A stretch of 64,000 bases of DNA from Sphingorhabdus sp. 109 (GTDB lineage Bacteria > Pseudomonadota > Alphaproteobacteria > Sphingomonadales > Sphingomonadaceae), in the NCBI RefSeq assembly GCF_902506555.1, contig NZ_LR732707.1, positions 396,001 through 460,000 on the forward strand. The letters are read 5' to 3'. Shown here one piece after another: positions 27,425 to 39,364 of this stretch (its first letter is position 1; each line of letters begins with the position of its first letter). A program made the translations under genes and the position numbers. The notes beneath the pieces were generated by a model that was not told the DNA's origin, searched no databases, and saw only the letters and a list, made by a program, of their open reading frames with translations.

Positions 27425-28408
27425 ATGACAAGATGGCCCGCAGAGTGGGAACCGCATCAGGCGGTCTGGATCGGCTTTCCCGGTGATCCGGCGGAATGGC
27501 CGGTGGGCAGGGCTGCAGCGCAGCAGGAAGTGGCTGCCTTTGCCGATGCCGTCGCTGCCGAGGGCGCTGGAGAGCAAGTGGTTCTGGTGTGCCGGGACGC
27601 TGCCGACGCGGAGATCGCGCGCGATCTGGTGCCATCCTGTGTGGAGGTCGTGGTCGAGCCTTTCGGCGATGTCTGGCTGCGCGATACGGCAGCGATTTTT
27701 GTCATGGGTCCGGGTGGTCCTGAGGGCCGCAATTTCGGTTTCAATGGCTGGGGCGGAAAATTCGACATGGCGGGCGACCAGGATATCGCGGAGCGGCTGG
27801 CGCAGCGCTTCAATCTGCCGATCAGTGACGAGGACTGGATATTGGAAGGTGGCGCGATCGATGGCGACGGTGCGGGGCGTCTGATAACCACCGAACAATG
27901 CGTGCTCAATCCCAATCGCAATGCCAATCTGATCAGGGAGCAGGTCGCCGAGCGGTTGCGCAAAGCTCTGGCGGCGGCGGATATCTGCTGGCTGGGAGAC
28001 GGGCTGGTCGCCGATCACACCGATGGCCATGTCGATAATCTCGCCCGTTTTGTTGCCCCTGGCACGGTGGTCATTCCCGAGGCCGATAGCGCCGACGATC
28101 CGAACAGGGTGATATTCGAAGATGCGGCGCGGCGCGCCCGCTCATCCGGTCTCGAGGTGATCCGCTTGCCCTCGGCCGGCAGATATGAGGTGGATGGCGA
28201 TATTGCGCCTGCCAGCTATATGAACTTCTATATCGGCAACAAAATAGTGGCGGTGCCGCAATATGGGGCCGAAAATGACGCCAGGGCGGTCGAACAGATT
28301 GCGGCGCTATTTCCCGACCGCAAGGTTGCTGGCCTGTCCAGTCAGGCGTTGCTGCGCGGAGGAGGCAGTTTTCACTGCATCTCGCAACAGATTCCGCTGT
28401 CCGTGTAA
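27425..28408 (+). CDS. aguA: Agmatine deiminase
   Basis: 327 residues of the peptidyl-arginine-deiminase-like family. PAEWEPHQAVWIGFP, the FGDVWLRDTA motif, WILEGGAID, the H of DHTDGHVDN and the catalytic cysteine C318 in GGSFHCISQQ are present. It converts agmatine to N-carbamoylputrescine plus ammonia. The matching amidase aguB is 2.5 kb downstream, with two other genes between. Confidence 0.95.
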   Translation: MTRWPAEWEPHQAVWIGFPGDPAEWPVGRAAAQQEVAAFADAVAAEGAGEQVVLVCRDAADAEIARDLVPSCVEVVVEPFGDVWLRDTAAIFVMGPGGPEGRNFGFNGWGGKFDMAGDQDIAERLAQRFNLPISDEDWILEGGAIDGDGAGRLITTEQCVLNPNRNANLIREQVAERLRKALAAADICWLGDGLVADHTDGHVDNLARFVAPGTVVIPEADSADDPNRVIFEDAARRARSSGLEVIRLPSAGRYEVDGDIAPASYMNFYIGNKIVAVPQYGAENDARAVEQIAALFPDRKVAGLSSQALLRGGGSFHCISQQIPLSV

Positions 28409-28486
28409 CCCTAGCTCCAATTTGTACGAACCCTTGTCGGGGCGGTGCAAGATGCTAGTCTCGGACGCCTAGCGAAGGGATGTTTG

Positions 28487-30007
28487 ATGACCGACGGAAT
28501 TTTGGGCGTATTGAGCGCACTGACCTATATATTCATCCTGCTGCTCGGGCTGGGGCTGGCCGCTGTGGTCATCATGTTCATCATCGACATCAACCAGAAG
28601 CAGGACGCGGTGCGCCGCAATTATCCGGTAATCGGACGTTTCCGGCACATATTCTCCGAACAGGGCGAGTTTTTCCGGCAGTATTTCTTTGCCATGGATC
28701 GCGAGGAAATGCCCTTCAACCGGGCCGAGCGGGAGTGGGTCGAGCGCGCCGGCAAGGGCATCGACAATACGATTGCCTTTGGTTCAACCAAGAATCTCGA
28801 CCCTCCGGGCACGGCGATTTTTGTCAATGCCCCGTTCCCGAAACTGGACAGCGATGCTGCTGCCACCACAACATCCACGATCGGGCCTCACTCGCGCAAC
28901 CCCTACGAGGCACGCTCCTTTTTCAATATTTCCGCGATGAGTTTCGGCGCCTTGTCGGTACCCGCGGTCCGGGCCCTGTCGCACGGAGCCAAACTGGCCG
29001 GATGCTGGCTGAACACCGGGGAAGGTGGCCTTTCGCCTTTCCACCTCGAGGGAGGCTGCGATATCGTCTTCCAGATCGGCACCGCGAAATATGGCGTGCG
29101 CGATACCGACGGCAGTCTGAGCGACGAGAAACTGCGCGCCGTGGCGGCGCACGAGCAGGTCAGGATGTTCGAGATAAAATTGTCGCAAGGGGCCAAGCCG
29201 GGCAAGGGCGGGATACTGCCCGGTGAGAAAGTAAACCGGATGATCGCGGAAATCCGTGGGATCACTGAAGGGCAGCCGAGCATCTCGCCCAATCGCCATC
29301 CCGAAGTGAAGAATGTCGATGATCTCCTCAACTTCATCCATCATGTTCGCGAGGTGACCGGAAAGCCGACCGGGATCAAGGCGGTGGTTGGCGCCTATGG
29401 CTGGTTGGAAGACTTGTGCGCGGCGATCCACAGGCGCGGAATCGAGAGCGCGCCGGATTTCTTCACGCTGGACGGCGGGGATGGCGGAACCGGCGCTGCC
29501 CCGATGCCGCTGATGGACAATGTCGGCTTGCAGTTAAAGGAAAGCCTGCCGATGCTCTCCGATATTTTCCACCGCTATGGACTGCGCGACCGGATAAAGA
29601 TTATCGCTTCGGGCAAGCGGATCACTCCGTCCAGTGTGGCATGGGCGATTTGTGCGGGCGCCGATTTCGTCAACACCGCCCGGGGTTTCATGTTCTCGCT
29701 CGGCTGTATCCAGTCGCTGAAATGCAATATGAACACTTGTCCGACCGGTGTGACCACGCACAATCCCCGGCTGCAGCGCGGGCTCGATCCGCAGGACAAG
29801 AAAGTCAAGGTGGCCAATTACTGCAGAAATATCGTTCACGAGGTCGAAGTGATTGCCCATAGCTGCGGTGTCGACGAGCCGCGGAAGCTGGGCCGGAAGC
29901 ATGTCCGGATCGTCCAGGATACCGGCAGGTCGGTGCCCTATGACGAGCTCTATCCGCGACCCGACATTTTGCCGCAATACAGGCGGTCTATGGAAAATAC
30001 CGGTTAA
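28487..30007 (+). CDS. Membrane-anchored GltS-like FMN/Fe-S protein
   Basis: About 506 residues from the ATG at 28487 (AAGGG upstream). An N-terminal membrane segment (about 8-33) precedes a glutamate-synthase-type FMN barrel (about 90-480) with FFNISAMSFGALS, LDGGDGGTGAAP and the iron-sulfur motif CIQSLKCNMNTCPTG. The amidotransferase domain of full-length glutamate synthase and the FAD subunit are absent. These stand-alone proteins have no settled function. Here it lies between aguA and aguB, both of which release ammonia, so an ammonia-linked reaction is conceivable (inference). Confidence 0.85.
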   Translation: MTDGILGVLSALTYIFILLLGLGLAAVVIMFIIDINQKQDAVRRNYPVIGRFRHIFSEQGEFFRQYFFAMDREEMPFNRAEREWVERAGKGIDNTIAFGSTKNLDPPGTAIFVNAPFPKLDSDAAATTTSTIGPHSRNPYEARSFFNISAMSFGALSVPAVRALSHGAKLAGCWLNTGEGGLSPFHLEGGCDIVFQIGTAKYGVRDTDGSLSDEKLRAVAAHEQVRMFEIKLSQGAKPGKGGILPGEKVNRMIAEIRGITEGQPSISPNRHPEVKNVDDLLNFIHHVREVTGKPTGIKAVVGAYGWLEDLCAAIHRRGIESAPDFFTLDGGDGGTGAAPMPLMDNVGLQLKESLPMLSDIFHRYGLRDRIKIIASGKRITPSSVAWAICAGADFVNTARGFMFSLGCIQSLKCNMNTCPTGVTTHNPRLQRGLDPQDKKVKVANYCRNIVHEVEVIAHSCGVDEPRKLGRKHVRIVQDTGRSVPYDELYPRPDILPQYRRSMENTG

Positions 30008-30084
30008 TATATATTGTGTCCTGATCGGCCTCGCTTAGGATTGAAGGCTGGGAAATGTATCGGAAATCAGAGAGGAATGACAAA

Positions 30085-30936
30085 ATGAAGAACTTACTGA
30101 TGGCAAGCGCGGCACTGGCGATGCTGGGCGCCGCTGCTCCGGCTGTCGCCAATGATCATGAAAAAGACAGCGCTGCAATGACCGACGCCAGCCTGCAGGC
30201 AGTTCTGGATCATGAACGGCGCGCGGACGACAAGGCCCGTGATATCTATCGTCACCCGGCCGAGACGCTCGCTTTCTTTGGTGTCACAGCGGATCAGACG
30301 GTCGCGGAATATGCTCCGGGCGGCGGCTGGTATACGAAAATTCTCGCGCCTTATCTGGCCGATAAAGGACAATATATCGGCATCAACTATGATCCGGCTC
30401 CGCTTCCCTTTCCGGAAGACCGCAAGGCGGAAATGACCAAATGGGGAGCGGAATTCCCGGTCAAGGTTGCCGAAATGACCGGGATCCCGGCAGACAAATT
30501 CAAGGGCCTGACCACGGGCGAGATTAGCGACGAACTGGCGGGCAGTGTCGATTTTGTCTTCATCCCGCGGATGATGCATAATTTGATGCGCTGGAATGTC
30601 GCCGACAGCGAGATCAAGGCGCTGCGCCGATTGCTGAAAGAGGATGGCACAATCGGCATTGTCCAGCACCGGGCCAAGGATGATGCACCATTCAGCTATG
30701 CCAATGGCAGTCGCGGCTATCTCCGGACCGATACGGTGGTAAATTTCATGGAAGCGCATGGCTTTGAACTGGTCAAACAGTCCGAGGTGAACGCTAATCC
30801 CGAGGATAGCGCGGATTACCCCAAAGGCGTCTGGACCCTGCCGCCGCGCTTTGCCGAGGGTGATGCCGACAAAGCGAAATATGAAGCGATCGGCGAATCC
30901 GACCGGATGACATTATTGTTTAAGAAGCTTCCTTAA
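30085..30936 (+). CDS. Exported methyltransferase-like protein
   Basis: About 283 residues from the ATG at 30085 (GAGAGG upstream). A signal peptide ends near residue 22 (APAVAND). The body looks like a class I methyltransferase fold, with TVAEYAPGGGWYTKILAPYL as the motif I region and VDFVFIPRMMHN as a later strand, and ends in a beta strand MTLLFKKLP. Family members are known as predicted methyltransferases with signal peptides; whether they bind SAM outside the cytosol is unclear. It lies between the GltS-like gene and aguB. Confidence 0.8.
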   Translation: MKNLLMASAALAMLGAAAPAVANDHEKDSAAMTDASLQAVLDHERRADDKARDIYRHPAETLAFFGVTADQTVAEYAPGGGWYTKILAPYLADKGQYIGINYDPAPLPFPEDRKAEMTKWGAEFPVKVAEMTGIPADKFKGLTTGEISDELAGSVDFVFIPRMMHNLMRWNVADSEIKALRRLLKEDGTIGIVQHRAKDDAPFSYANGSRGYLRTDTVVNFMEAHGFELVKQSEVNANPEDSADYPKGVWTLPPRFAEGDADKAKYEAIGESDRMTLLFKKLP

Positions 30937-30954
30937 ACCGCTATCAGGGCCGCT

Positions 30955-31803
30955 ATGACCGATTTAAGCGTAGCGGCCCTGCAGCTGCCTCTGGGCGGCG
31001 ATGAACAGACGAATATTTTTGCCGTCAGCGGCCTCGTTGCCGAGGCAGCGGAACAGGGCGCGCAGATCATCCTGCCGCCGGAACTGTTTGCCGGTCCCTA
31101 TTTCTGCAAGACCGAGGAAGAAGCGCTGTTCGCGCTGGCGCAGCCGGTTGGCGAGAGTGCGCCGGTGCTGGCGATGCAGAAGCTCGCCAAGCAATATGGA
31201 GTGGCGATCCCGGCCAGCTTTTTCGAGCGCGACGGCCAGCATTATTACAATAGTCTCGCAATGATTGATCCCAATGGCGAGATCATGGGCGTCTATCGCA
31301 AAAGCCATATTCCCGACGGACCCGGTTATGAGGAGAAATTCTATTTCCGCCCCGGCAATACCGGCTTCAAGGTCTGGGATGTGTGCGGCACGCGGATCGG
31401 CGTCGGCATCTGCTGGGACCAATGGTATCCGGAAACCGCGCGGGCAATGGCGCTGATGGGCGCGGAAGTGCTCTTCTATCCCACCGCAATCGGGTCCGAA
31501 CCCTATGACGCGGACCTCGACACCAGCCGCATGTGGCGCCGGGCGATGCAGGGCCACGCGGTGAGCAACTGCATGCCGGTGGTCGCCAGCAACCGCATCG
31601 GCGTCGAAGCGGGGCAGGCTTTCTACGGCCACAGTTTCATCACCAATGAATGGGGCGATCTGGTAACCGAATATGGCTCGCAGGATACGGGCGTTCTGAC
31701 GGCATCACTCGATCTGGAACAGGCGCGCAAGCATCGCGCCGGCATGGGATTTTTCCGGGACCGGCGGCCGGAGCTCTATGGGCGGCTGGCCGAGGATATA
31801 TAG
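30955..31803 (+). CDS. aguB: N-carbamoylputrescine amidase
   Basis: 282 residues of the nitrilase superfamily with the triad E43 (LPPELFAGPYF), K116 (YRKSHIPDGPGYEEKFYF) and C153 (GICWDQWYPE). The motif set is that of N-carbamoylputrescine amidase, which gives putrescine, CO2 and ammonia. With aguA it completes the agmatine route to putrescine. The L,D-transpeptidase gene starts two bases after its stop. Confidence 0.94.
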   Translation: MTDLSVAALQLPLGGDEQTNIFAVSGLVAEAAEQGAQIILPPELFAGPYFCKTEEEALFALAQPVGESAPVLAMQKLAKQYGVAIPASFFERDGQHYYNSLAMIDPNGEIMGVYRKSHIPDGPGYEEKFYFRPGNTGFKVWDVCGTRIGVGICWDQWYPETARAMALMGAEVLFYPTAIGSEPYDADLDTSRMWRRAMQGHAVSNCMPVVASNRIGVEAGQAFYGHSFITNEWGDLVTEYGSQDTGVLTASLDLEQARKHRAGMGFFRDRRPELYGRLAEDI

Positions 31804-31805
31804 GC

Positions 31806-32426
31806 ATGCGCGCCCGGATACGGCTTCATGGTCTGGTCGCAGCCCTCATTCTTGCCATGATCGCCCTTTCTGCGCCGTCCTTCGCGCAGACTGAATTTAT
31901 TATTGAATATGAGTCCGGGAGCTTGGTAACGACGCCCCGCGCTGCTGCTCCGGAAGAACCGCGCTCGCTGTTTGCTGTGAAGCATTATATCGAACTCGAC
32001 CGGCCGCTCGATTTTGGTGAACATTTCTGGGACGAAAGTTTTGCCCGGGCGAACAACGCACGCGGTTCTGCACAGATCGTCGTCGATCTGGAGGCGGAGC
32101 AGCTCTATGTCTATCGCGAGGGCATCGAGATTGCCCGCACGAGAATTACTCGCGGATGGGAAGAATATGACACGCCTACCGGCATTTTTCCGATCCTCGA
32201 AAAAGACGCGGACCATTATAGCAGCACGTATGACAATGCTCCGATGCCTTATAATCTGCGGCTCACCTGGAAGGGTGTCGCGATCCATGGCGCAGAGGTG
32301 GACAGCGTCTCGGCGACCCACGGTTGCATCGGCGTACCACTGGACTTTGCGCGCAAGCTGTTTGCCAATGTGCGGAAGGGCGACAAGGTTTTGGTGACGC
32401 GAAACTGGCGGCCGGAGGTTTATTGA
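31806..32426 (+). CDS. L,D-transpeptidase (YkuD domain), exported
   Basis: 206 residues from the ATG at 31806. The signal peptide ends near ALSAPSFAQ (28). The YkuD domain (about 88-198) has GIFPILEKD, H161 and the active-site segment ATHGCIGVP with C174. Most family members read SHGCxR; the position after Ile is Gly here instead of Arg. It should form 3-3 peptidoglycan cross-links or attach proteins in the periplasm. The last bases overlap the convergent uracil-DNA glycosylase gene. Confidence 0.88.
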   Translation: MRARIRLHGLVAALILAMIALSAPSFAQTEFIIEYESGSLVTTPRAAAPEEPRSLFAVKHYIELDRPLDFGEHFWDESFARANNARGSAQIVVDLEAEQLYVYREGIEIARTRITRGWEEYDTPTGIFPILEKDADHYSSTYDNAPMPYNLRLTWKGVAIHGAEVDSVSATHGCIGVPLDFARKLFANVRKGDKVLVTRNWRPEVY

Positions 32427-33094
32427 TCAGGCGGCATATCGATGGCCATGTCGAATATTTCTTCAAACATTGCCACGGTAAGGCGCCGCGTATTCAGATT
32501 ATAGCGGCTGCAATGATAGCTGTCGATCAGCACACGGCCACCAGAAAGCTTATGCTCCGCGCCATGCGCGAACCTGTGATCCGCTAGTCTGAGCCCTTCC
32601 ATCCGGATGATGCTGTCATGAGCGATTTTTCCCAGAGCCAATATCGTGCGTAGTTTGGGCAGGGCGCGGATGGATTTCTTGAGATAATCGCGGCAATTGT
32701 TGATCTCTGCCCCGGTCGGCTTGTTTTCCGGGGGCAGGCATTTGACCGCGTTAAGGATTATCGCGCCGTTCAATGTGATCCCGTCGGCGGGGTCATTGGC
32801 GAACACACCGTCGACAAAGCCATATTTGGTGAGAGTGGCAAACAGCGTTTCGCCCGATGCGTCGCCGGTAAACGGCCTGCCGGTCCGGTTGGCGCCCTCC
32901 GTGCCCGGCGCGAGGCCGACGATGGCCAGCCATGCTTCCGGGTCGCCAAAGGCCGGAACCGGGGCGTTCCACCAGTCCGGATGGTCCTTGCGCAAGGATT
33001 TGCGCAGGCCGACCAGTCGCGGACAGCGCCGGCAGCCTTTCGGGGCTTCCGCAGCGGGAAGCGGGGCAAAAAGAAGGGGGCGATGATCGCTCAC
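32420..33094 (-). CDS. Uracil-DNA glycosylase, family 5 (UdgB type)
   Basis: 224 residues from a GTG with a strong AGGCGGGGG upstream. Motif A is GLAPGTEGANRTGRPFTGD (about 60-78) and motif B is DSYHCSRYNLNTRRLT (191-206), the family 5 pattern. Cysteines C21, C24, C119 and C134 fit the iron-sulfur ligands. It removes uracil and some other deaminated bases from DNA. Confidence 0.92.
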   Translation of the reverse strand: MSDHRPLLFAPLPAAEAPKGCRRCPRLVGLRKSLRKDHPDWWNAPVPAFGDPEAWLAIVGLAPGTEGANRTGRPFTGDASGETLFATLTKYGFVDGVFANDPADGITLNGAIILNAVKCLPPENKPTGAEINNCRDYLKKSIRALPKLRTILALGKIAHDSIIRMEGLRLADHRFAHGAEHKLSGGRVLIDSYHCSRYNLNTRRLTVAMFEEIFDMAIDMPPDQ

Positions 33095-33134
33095 AGCCCC
33101 CGCCTAAATTCAAACGGACATATCGTCCAGCGGC

Positions 33135-33506
33135 TTAGTCTTTCAGATCAGCCGGAACGATCCCGCCAGCGGCGGCAATCTTGTTCATGACCTGCTTGTG
33201 CAGCAGGATATTGTCTTCGGCAGAACCGCTGTAATCGCTGTTGCCGAGTTCCTGCGCCAGTTCCTTGCGGTTGCCATAGCTGGCATCGATCTGGACCAGC
33301 TTCATCAGGTCGACAATCGACGTGCGCCAGTTGAGCTTGTCGGAGCCCGGGATGCTGTCGAGCCGGGATGCCACGTCTACTTCGCTGATTGCGGCGCGTT
33401 TGGCCGGCGCGGCTGCAACGGGTTCAGCCGCCGGCTTGACTTCCGGTTCTGCGGCCTTGGCTTCGCCACCGAAAATCGCGTTCTTAATCTTTCCGAAAAT
33501 ACTCAT
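33135..33506 (-). CDS. DUF3597 protein
   Basis: 123 residues with an AGAGGAG ribosome site. MSIFGKIKNAIFGG is followed by an Ala/Pro/Glu-rich linker (about 15-45) and the DUF3597 domain (about 46-122, with SWRTSIVDLMKLV-like NWRTSIVDLMKLVQID, YGNRKELAQELG and LHKQVMNKIAAAGG). The domain is helical; its function is unknown. Transcribed divergently from the DUF937 gene. Confidence 0.88.
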   Translation of the reverse strand: MSIFGKIKNAIFGGEAKAAEPEVKPAAEPVAAAPAKRAAISEVDVASRLDSIPGSDKLNWRTSIVDLMKLVQIDASYGNRKELAQELGNSDYSGSAEDNILLHKQVMNKIAAAGGIVPADLKD

Positions 33507-33754
33507 ATTATGCTCCTCTATACTTTTGCGGGGACTTTAAATTTGGCTATGTCCAGCCACACCCTTGCTAATCGTTTCGGAGCAAGTGTTCTGCGAGTCA
33601 ATTGTCCTTCTTCTGTTGGCACGCTTATAAGCCGCCAATTCCTTGTAAACACTGGTAACGCCTCCGTTTAGTCGGTTTCTGGCCGGAAAATATGCTAGGG
33701 ACTTCGCAAGCGAAGAATCAGAACGTGCCAATGTGGCGAACAAGGAGATCGACG

Positions 33755-34339
33755 ATGAATATCATGGATGCGTTGCAACAGTCGGGCGGCATCGGAACTA
33801 TGGCCAAGGAACTGGGCATCAACGAAAATGTCGCCGAAGCCGGAGCCGCAGCATTGCTGCCCGCCATTTTGGGCGGGTTCAAGAAAACAACCCAGGCCCA
33901 GCCAGCCGGTCTGGACGGGTTGGGCGGATTGCTCGGTCAGCTCGGCGGGGGCGGACTGCTCGACAGCGTGCTTGGCACCCAGCCGACCCCTGTTAGCAAG
34001 GGCAATGAAGTGCTCGGCCAGATATTCGGTTCCAAGGAAGTCAGCCGGACGGTTGCCGCAGGCGCGGAACAACAGACCGGGATCAGCAGCGACCTGCTGA
34101 AGAAGATGCTGCCGGTCGTGGCGATGATGGTGGCCGGATATATGGCCAAGCAAAGCGGGGACAGCACAGGCGGTGCCAGCAATGGCGGCGGACTTGGTGG
34201 ACTGATCGGCGGTCTGCTTGGCGGCGGCAACAATGCCTCTTCCGGTGGGATGGGCGGCATCGGTTCGCTGCTCGACCTGAACGGTGACGGCAACCCGCTG
34301 GATGATATCATTGGCATGGCCGGCAAACTGGTCCGCTAG
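33755..34339 (+). CDS. DUF937 protein with GDGNP tail
   Basis: 194 residues from the ATG at 33755 (AAGGAG upstream). The N-terminal 60 residues match DUF937 (YidB-like helical domain; MAKELGINENVAEAG). The middle has a hydrophobic helix (LPVVAMMVAGYMA, about 118-130) and Gly-rich repeats (GGLGGLIGGLLGGG). The last 24 residues, LLDLNGDGNPLDDIIG plus a basic end, resemble a calcium-loop sequence and recur at the end of the next protein. Function unknown. Confidence 0.85.
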   Translation: MNIMDALQQSGGIGTMAKELGINENVAEAGAAALLPAILGGFKKTTQAQPAGLDGLGGLLGQLGGGGLLDSVLGTQPTPVSKGNEVLGQIFGSKEVSRTVAAGAEQQTGISSDLLKKMLPVVAMMVAGYMAKQSGDSTGGASNGGGLGGLIGGLLGGGNNASSGGMGGIGSLLDLNGDGNPLDDIIGMAGKLVR

Positions 34340-34367
34340 AATCTATCTGATTGGAAGGAAAAGGATT

Positions 34368-34748
34368 ATGAGCATGCTTGATAAAGTGATGGCGATGCTG
34401 CCCGAGAATTTCAGCATTGAGGAAATCGCCGAAAAGGCCGGAATGTCGGCGGACGAAGCGAAAAAAGGCGGGGAAGCGCTGTTCGCAAAATTGCGCGACG
34501 GCAGCACCGACAATATGACCGCGATCAAGGAAGCCGCTGCCGAAGCCGGTGTCGATCCCGAAAAGCTGAAGGGGCTGTTGCCCGCCATGGCCGAAAAAGC
34601 AGGCCTGGATGGCGAGGGTGGTCTGATGGACAAGTTGGGCGGTGACGAGGGGCTGCTCGGCAAGGTTTCCGGCTTTCTGGATCGCGACGGTGATGGCAAT
34701 CCGATCAATGACCTCACCGATATGGCGAAGGGTTTCTTCAGGAAATAG
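34368..34748 (+). CDS. Small helical protein with the same GDGNP tail
   Basis: 126 residues from the ATG at 34368 (GGAAGGAAAAGG upstream). Mostly helical and acidic, with two similar segments around FSIEEIAEKAGMSADEAKK and MTAIKEAAAEAGVDPEKLK. It ends FLDRDGDGNPINDLTDMAK plus four residues, about half identical to the tail of the preceding DUF937 protein. 28 bases separate the two genes, so they are probably cotranscribed and may bind the same partner or calcium. No known family is assigned. Its stop overlaps the convergent nfeD gene by 11 bases. Confidence 0.75.
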   Translation: MSMLDKVMAMLPENFSIEEIAEKAGMSADEAKKGGEALFAKLRDGSTDNMTAIKEAAAEAGVDPEKLKGLLPAMAEKAGLDGEGGLMDKLGGDEGLLGKVSGFLDRDGDGNPINDLTDMAKGFFRK

Positions 34749-35217
34749 TTTTGTTTTCCAGTTGAACGGGGCTCTCCCGCGCTTCCAGCACCAGAACCCC
34801 GCCTTCTACGGATATGACTTTGGCGACCGTGCCTTCTTCCATATCCGGGCCTCGCGCCGGCCATACGCCATCGGCGACTTTTGCGCGCCCGCTGGTCGCT
34901 GAAACCGCTTCCACAACGGTCACGGTTCTGCCTACCAGCTGCGCCGCGCGATTGTTGAGCAGCGGATTTTCGCTTTCGACCTTGTGCGCCAGATACCAGC
35001 GCCGCCCGCCGAGCACAGCGGCAATGGTGGCAAGTCCGAATACGGTAAGCTGACCGGCGACAGTCATATCGATAAAGAGCGACAGGACGCCGGTCAACGC
35101 GGCCGCAGCGGCCACCCAGATCAGGAAAACGCCCGGCACGAACAATTCCGCCAGCGCCAGCAAGGCGGCCAGTCCGAGCCAGAGATATTCCGGGTTGTTC
35201 AGTGCGATATCATCCAT
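34738..35217 (-). CDS. NfeD family membrane protein
   Basis: 159 residues: two or three membrane helices (about 8-70) and a C-terminal OB-fold (about 90-148, with LVGRTVTVVEAVS and GTVAKVISVEGGVLVLEA). This is the short NfeD form that pairs with SPFH proteins. It lies 26 bases downstream of the SPFH gene, the usual order, and probably forms a membrane microdomain complex with it. Confidence 0.88.
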   Translation of the reverse strand: MDDIALNNPEYLWLGLAALLALAELFVPGVFLIWVAAAAALTGVLSLFIDMTVAGQLTVFGLATIAAVLGGRRWYLAHKVESENPLLNNRAAQLVGRTVTVVEAVSATSGRAKVADGVWPARGPDMEEGTVAKVISVEGGVLVLEARESPVQLENKTIS

Positions 35218-35243
35218 GGCTCTTGCTCCGCCGGTTGCCGGTC

Positions 35244-36212
35244 TCACTGATCCTGATTGTCGAACGGTCCCTTGCGCCGGGGAGGTGGCGTGATGGCGTG
35301 GCCATCTTCGCCCAACGCTTCCTTGGCGAGCGCGCCGATGCCTCCGAGTGATCCGATCAGCTGGGTTGCCTCTACCGGGAATAATATGGTTTTTGCATTG
35401 GGCGAGGTGGCAAATTTTTCAACCGCTTTCACATAGTCCTGGGCGATGAAATAGTTGATCGCCTGTGCGTTGCCTCCGGCAATGGCTTCGGACACCATCT
35501 GGGTCGCCTTGGCTTCGGCCTGGGCTTCCCGTTCGCGGGCTTCGGCATCGAGGAAGGCTGATTCCTTGCGACCTTCGGCCTGCAGGATCTGACCCTGTTT
35601 CTCGCCTTCCGAGCGCAGGATTTCTGAGGCGCGGGCGCCTTCTGCATCGAGGATATTGGCGCGTTTCTCGCGCTCGGCCTTCATTTGCCGCGCCATCGCA
35701 TTGACGATATCCTGCGGCGGACGGATGTCCTTGATCTCGACGCGGGTGATCTTGATCCCCCAGGGCGTGGTCGCATCGTCGATCACGGTCAGCAGCCGTG
35801 CGTTGATCTCGTCGCGTTTCGACAGGGTCTCGTCGAGATCCATCGAGCCCATGACCGTGCGCAGGTTGGTGGTGACGAGATTGAGAATCGCATTATACAG
35901 GTCATTGACTTCATAGGCCGCCTTGGCCGCTTCAAGGACCTGAAAGAATACCACGCCGTCGGTGGAAATCATCGCATTGTCCTTGGTGATGATTTCCTGG
36001 CCCGGAATGTCCAGCACCTGCTCCATCATGTTGACCTTGCGGCCGACGCGGTAAAGAAAAGCCGGATAGAAGTTGAACCCCGGCTGGGCGATCGTCGTGA
36101 AGCGACCAAAATATTCGATTGTATAATGATAGCCCTGCCGGACGATCTTGATGCTTGCAAACAGATAGATGATGGTGACCAGCAGCACCAATAACAATAG
36201 TGAAACGTCCAT
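35244..36212 (-). CDS. SPFH/band 7 protein (QmcA/stomatin-like)
   Basis: 322 residues from the ATG at 36212, chosen because GGAGG is eight bases upstream; the ATG at 36218 is too close to it. One N-terminal membrane helix (about 3-22), then an SPFH domain (about 25-190, TIEYFGRF, MISTDGVVFFQV, GIKITRVEIKDI) and a long Glu/Ala-rich coiled coil (about 190-250). Such proteins form oligomeric rings on the inner membrane and often regulate proteases. Operon with nfeD. Confidence 0.93.
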   Translation of the reverse strand: MDVSLLLLVLLVTIIYLFASIKIVRQGYHYTIEYFGRFTTIAQPGFNFYPAFLYRVGRKVNMMEQVLDIPGQEIITKDNAMISTDGVVFFQVLEAAKAAYEVNDLYNAILNLVTTNLRTVMGSMDLDETLSKRDEINARLLTVIDDATTPWGIKITRVEIKDIRPPQDIVNAMARQMKAEREKRANILDAEGARASEILRSEGEKQGQILQAEGRKESAFLDAEAREREAQAEAKATQMVSEAIAGGNAQAINYFIAQDYVKAVEKFATSPNAKTILFPVEATQLIGSLGGIGALAKEALGEDGHAITPPPRRKGPFDNQDQ

Positions 36213-36314
36213 TTCCATTCTCCTCCGCAAACCGTCGCATTATCATTGATTAATTGCGGTATATTGCCAAGGAAAAAGCGAATTGTTCAGGTTAATATAG
36301 GGATTGTGGTTGCG

Positions 36315-39346
<3,032 letters not shown>

Positions 39347-39364
39347 CGCCTCGGGCGGTCTCTC

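Noticed and set aside
26024-28030. 668-codon minus-strand open frame across the M28 and aguA genes
   Set aside because: Spans two well-supported plus-strand genes and their junction, with no recognisable domain.
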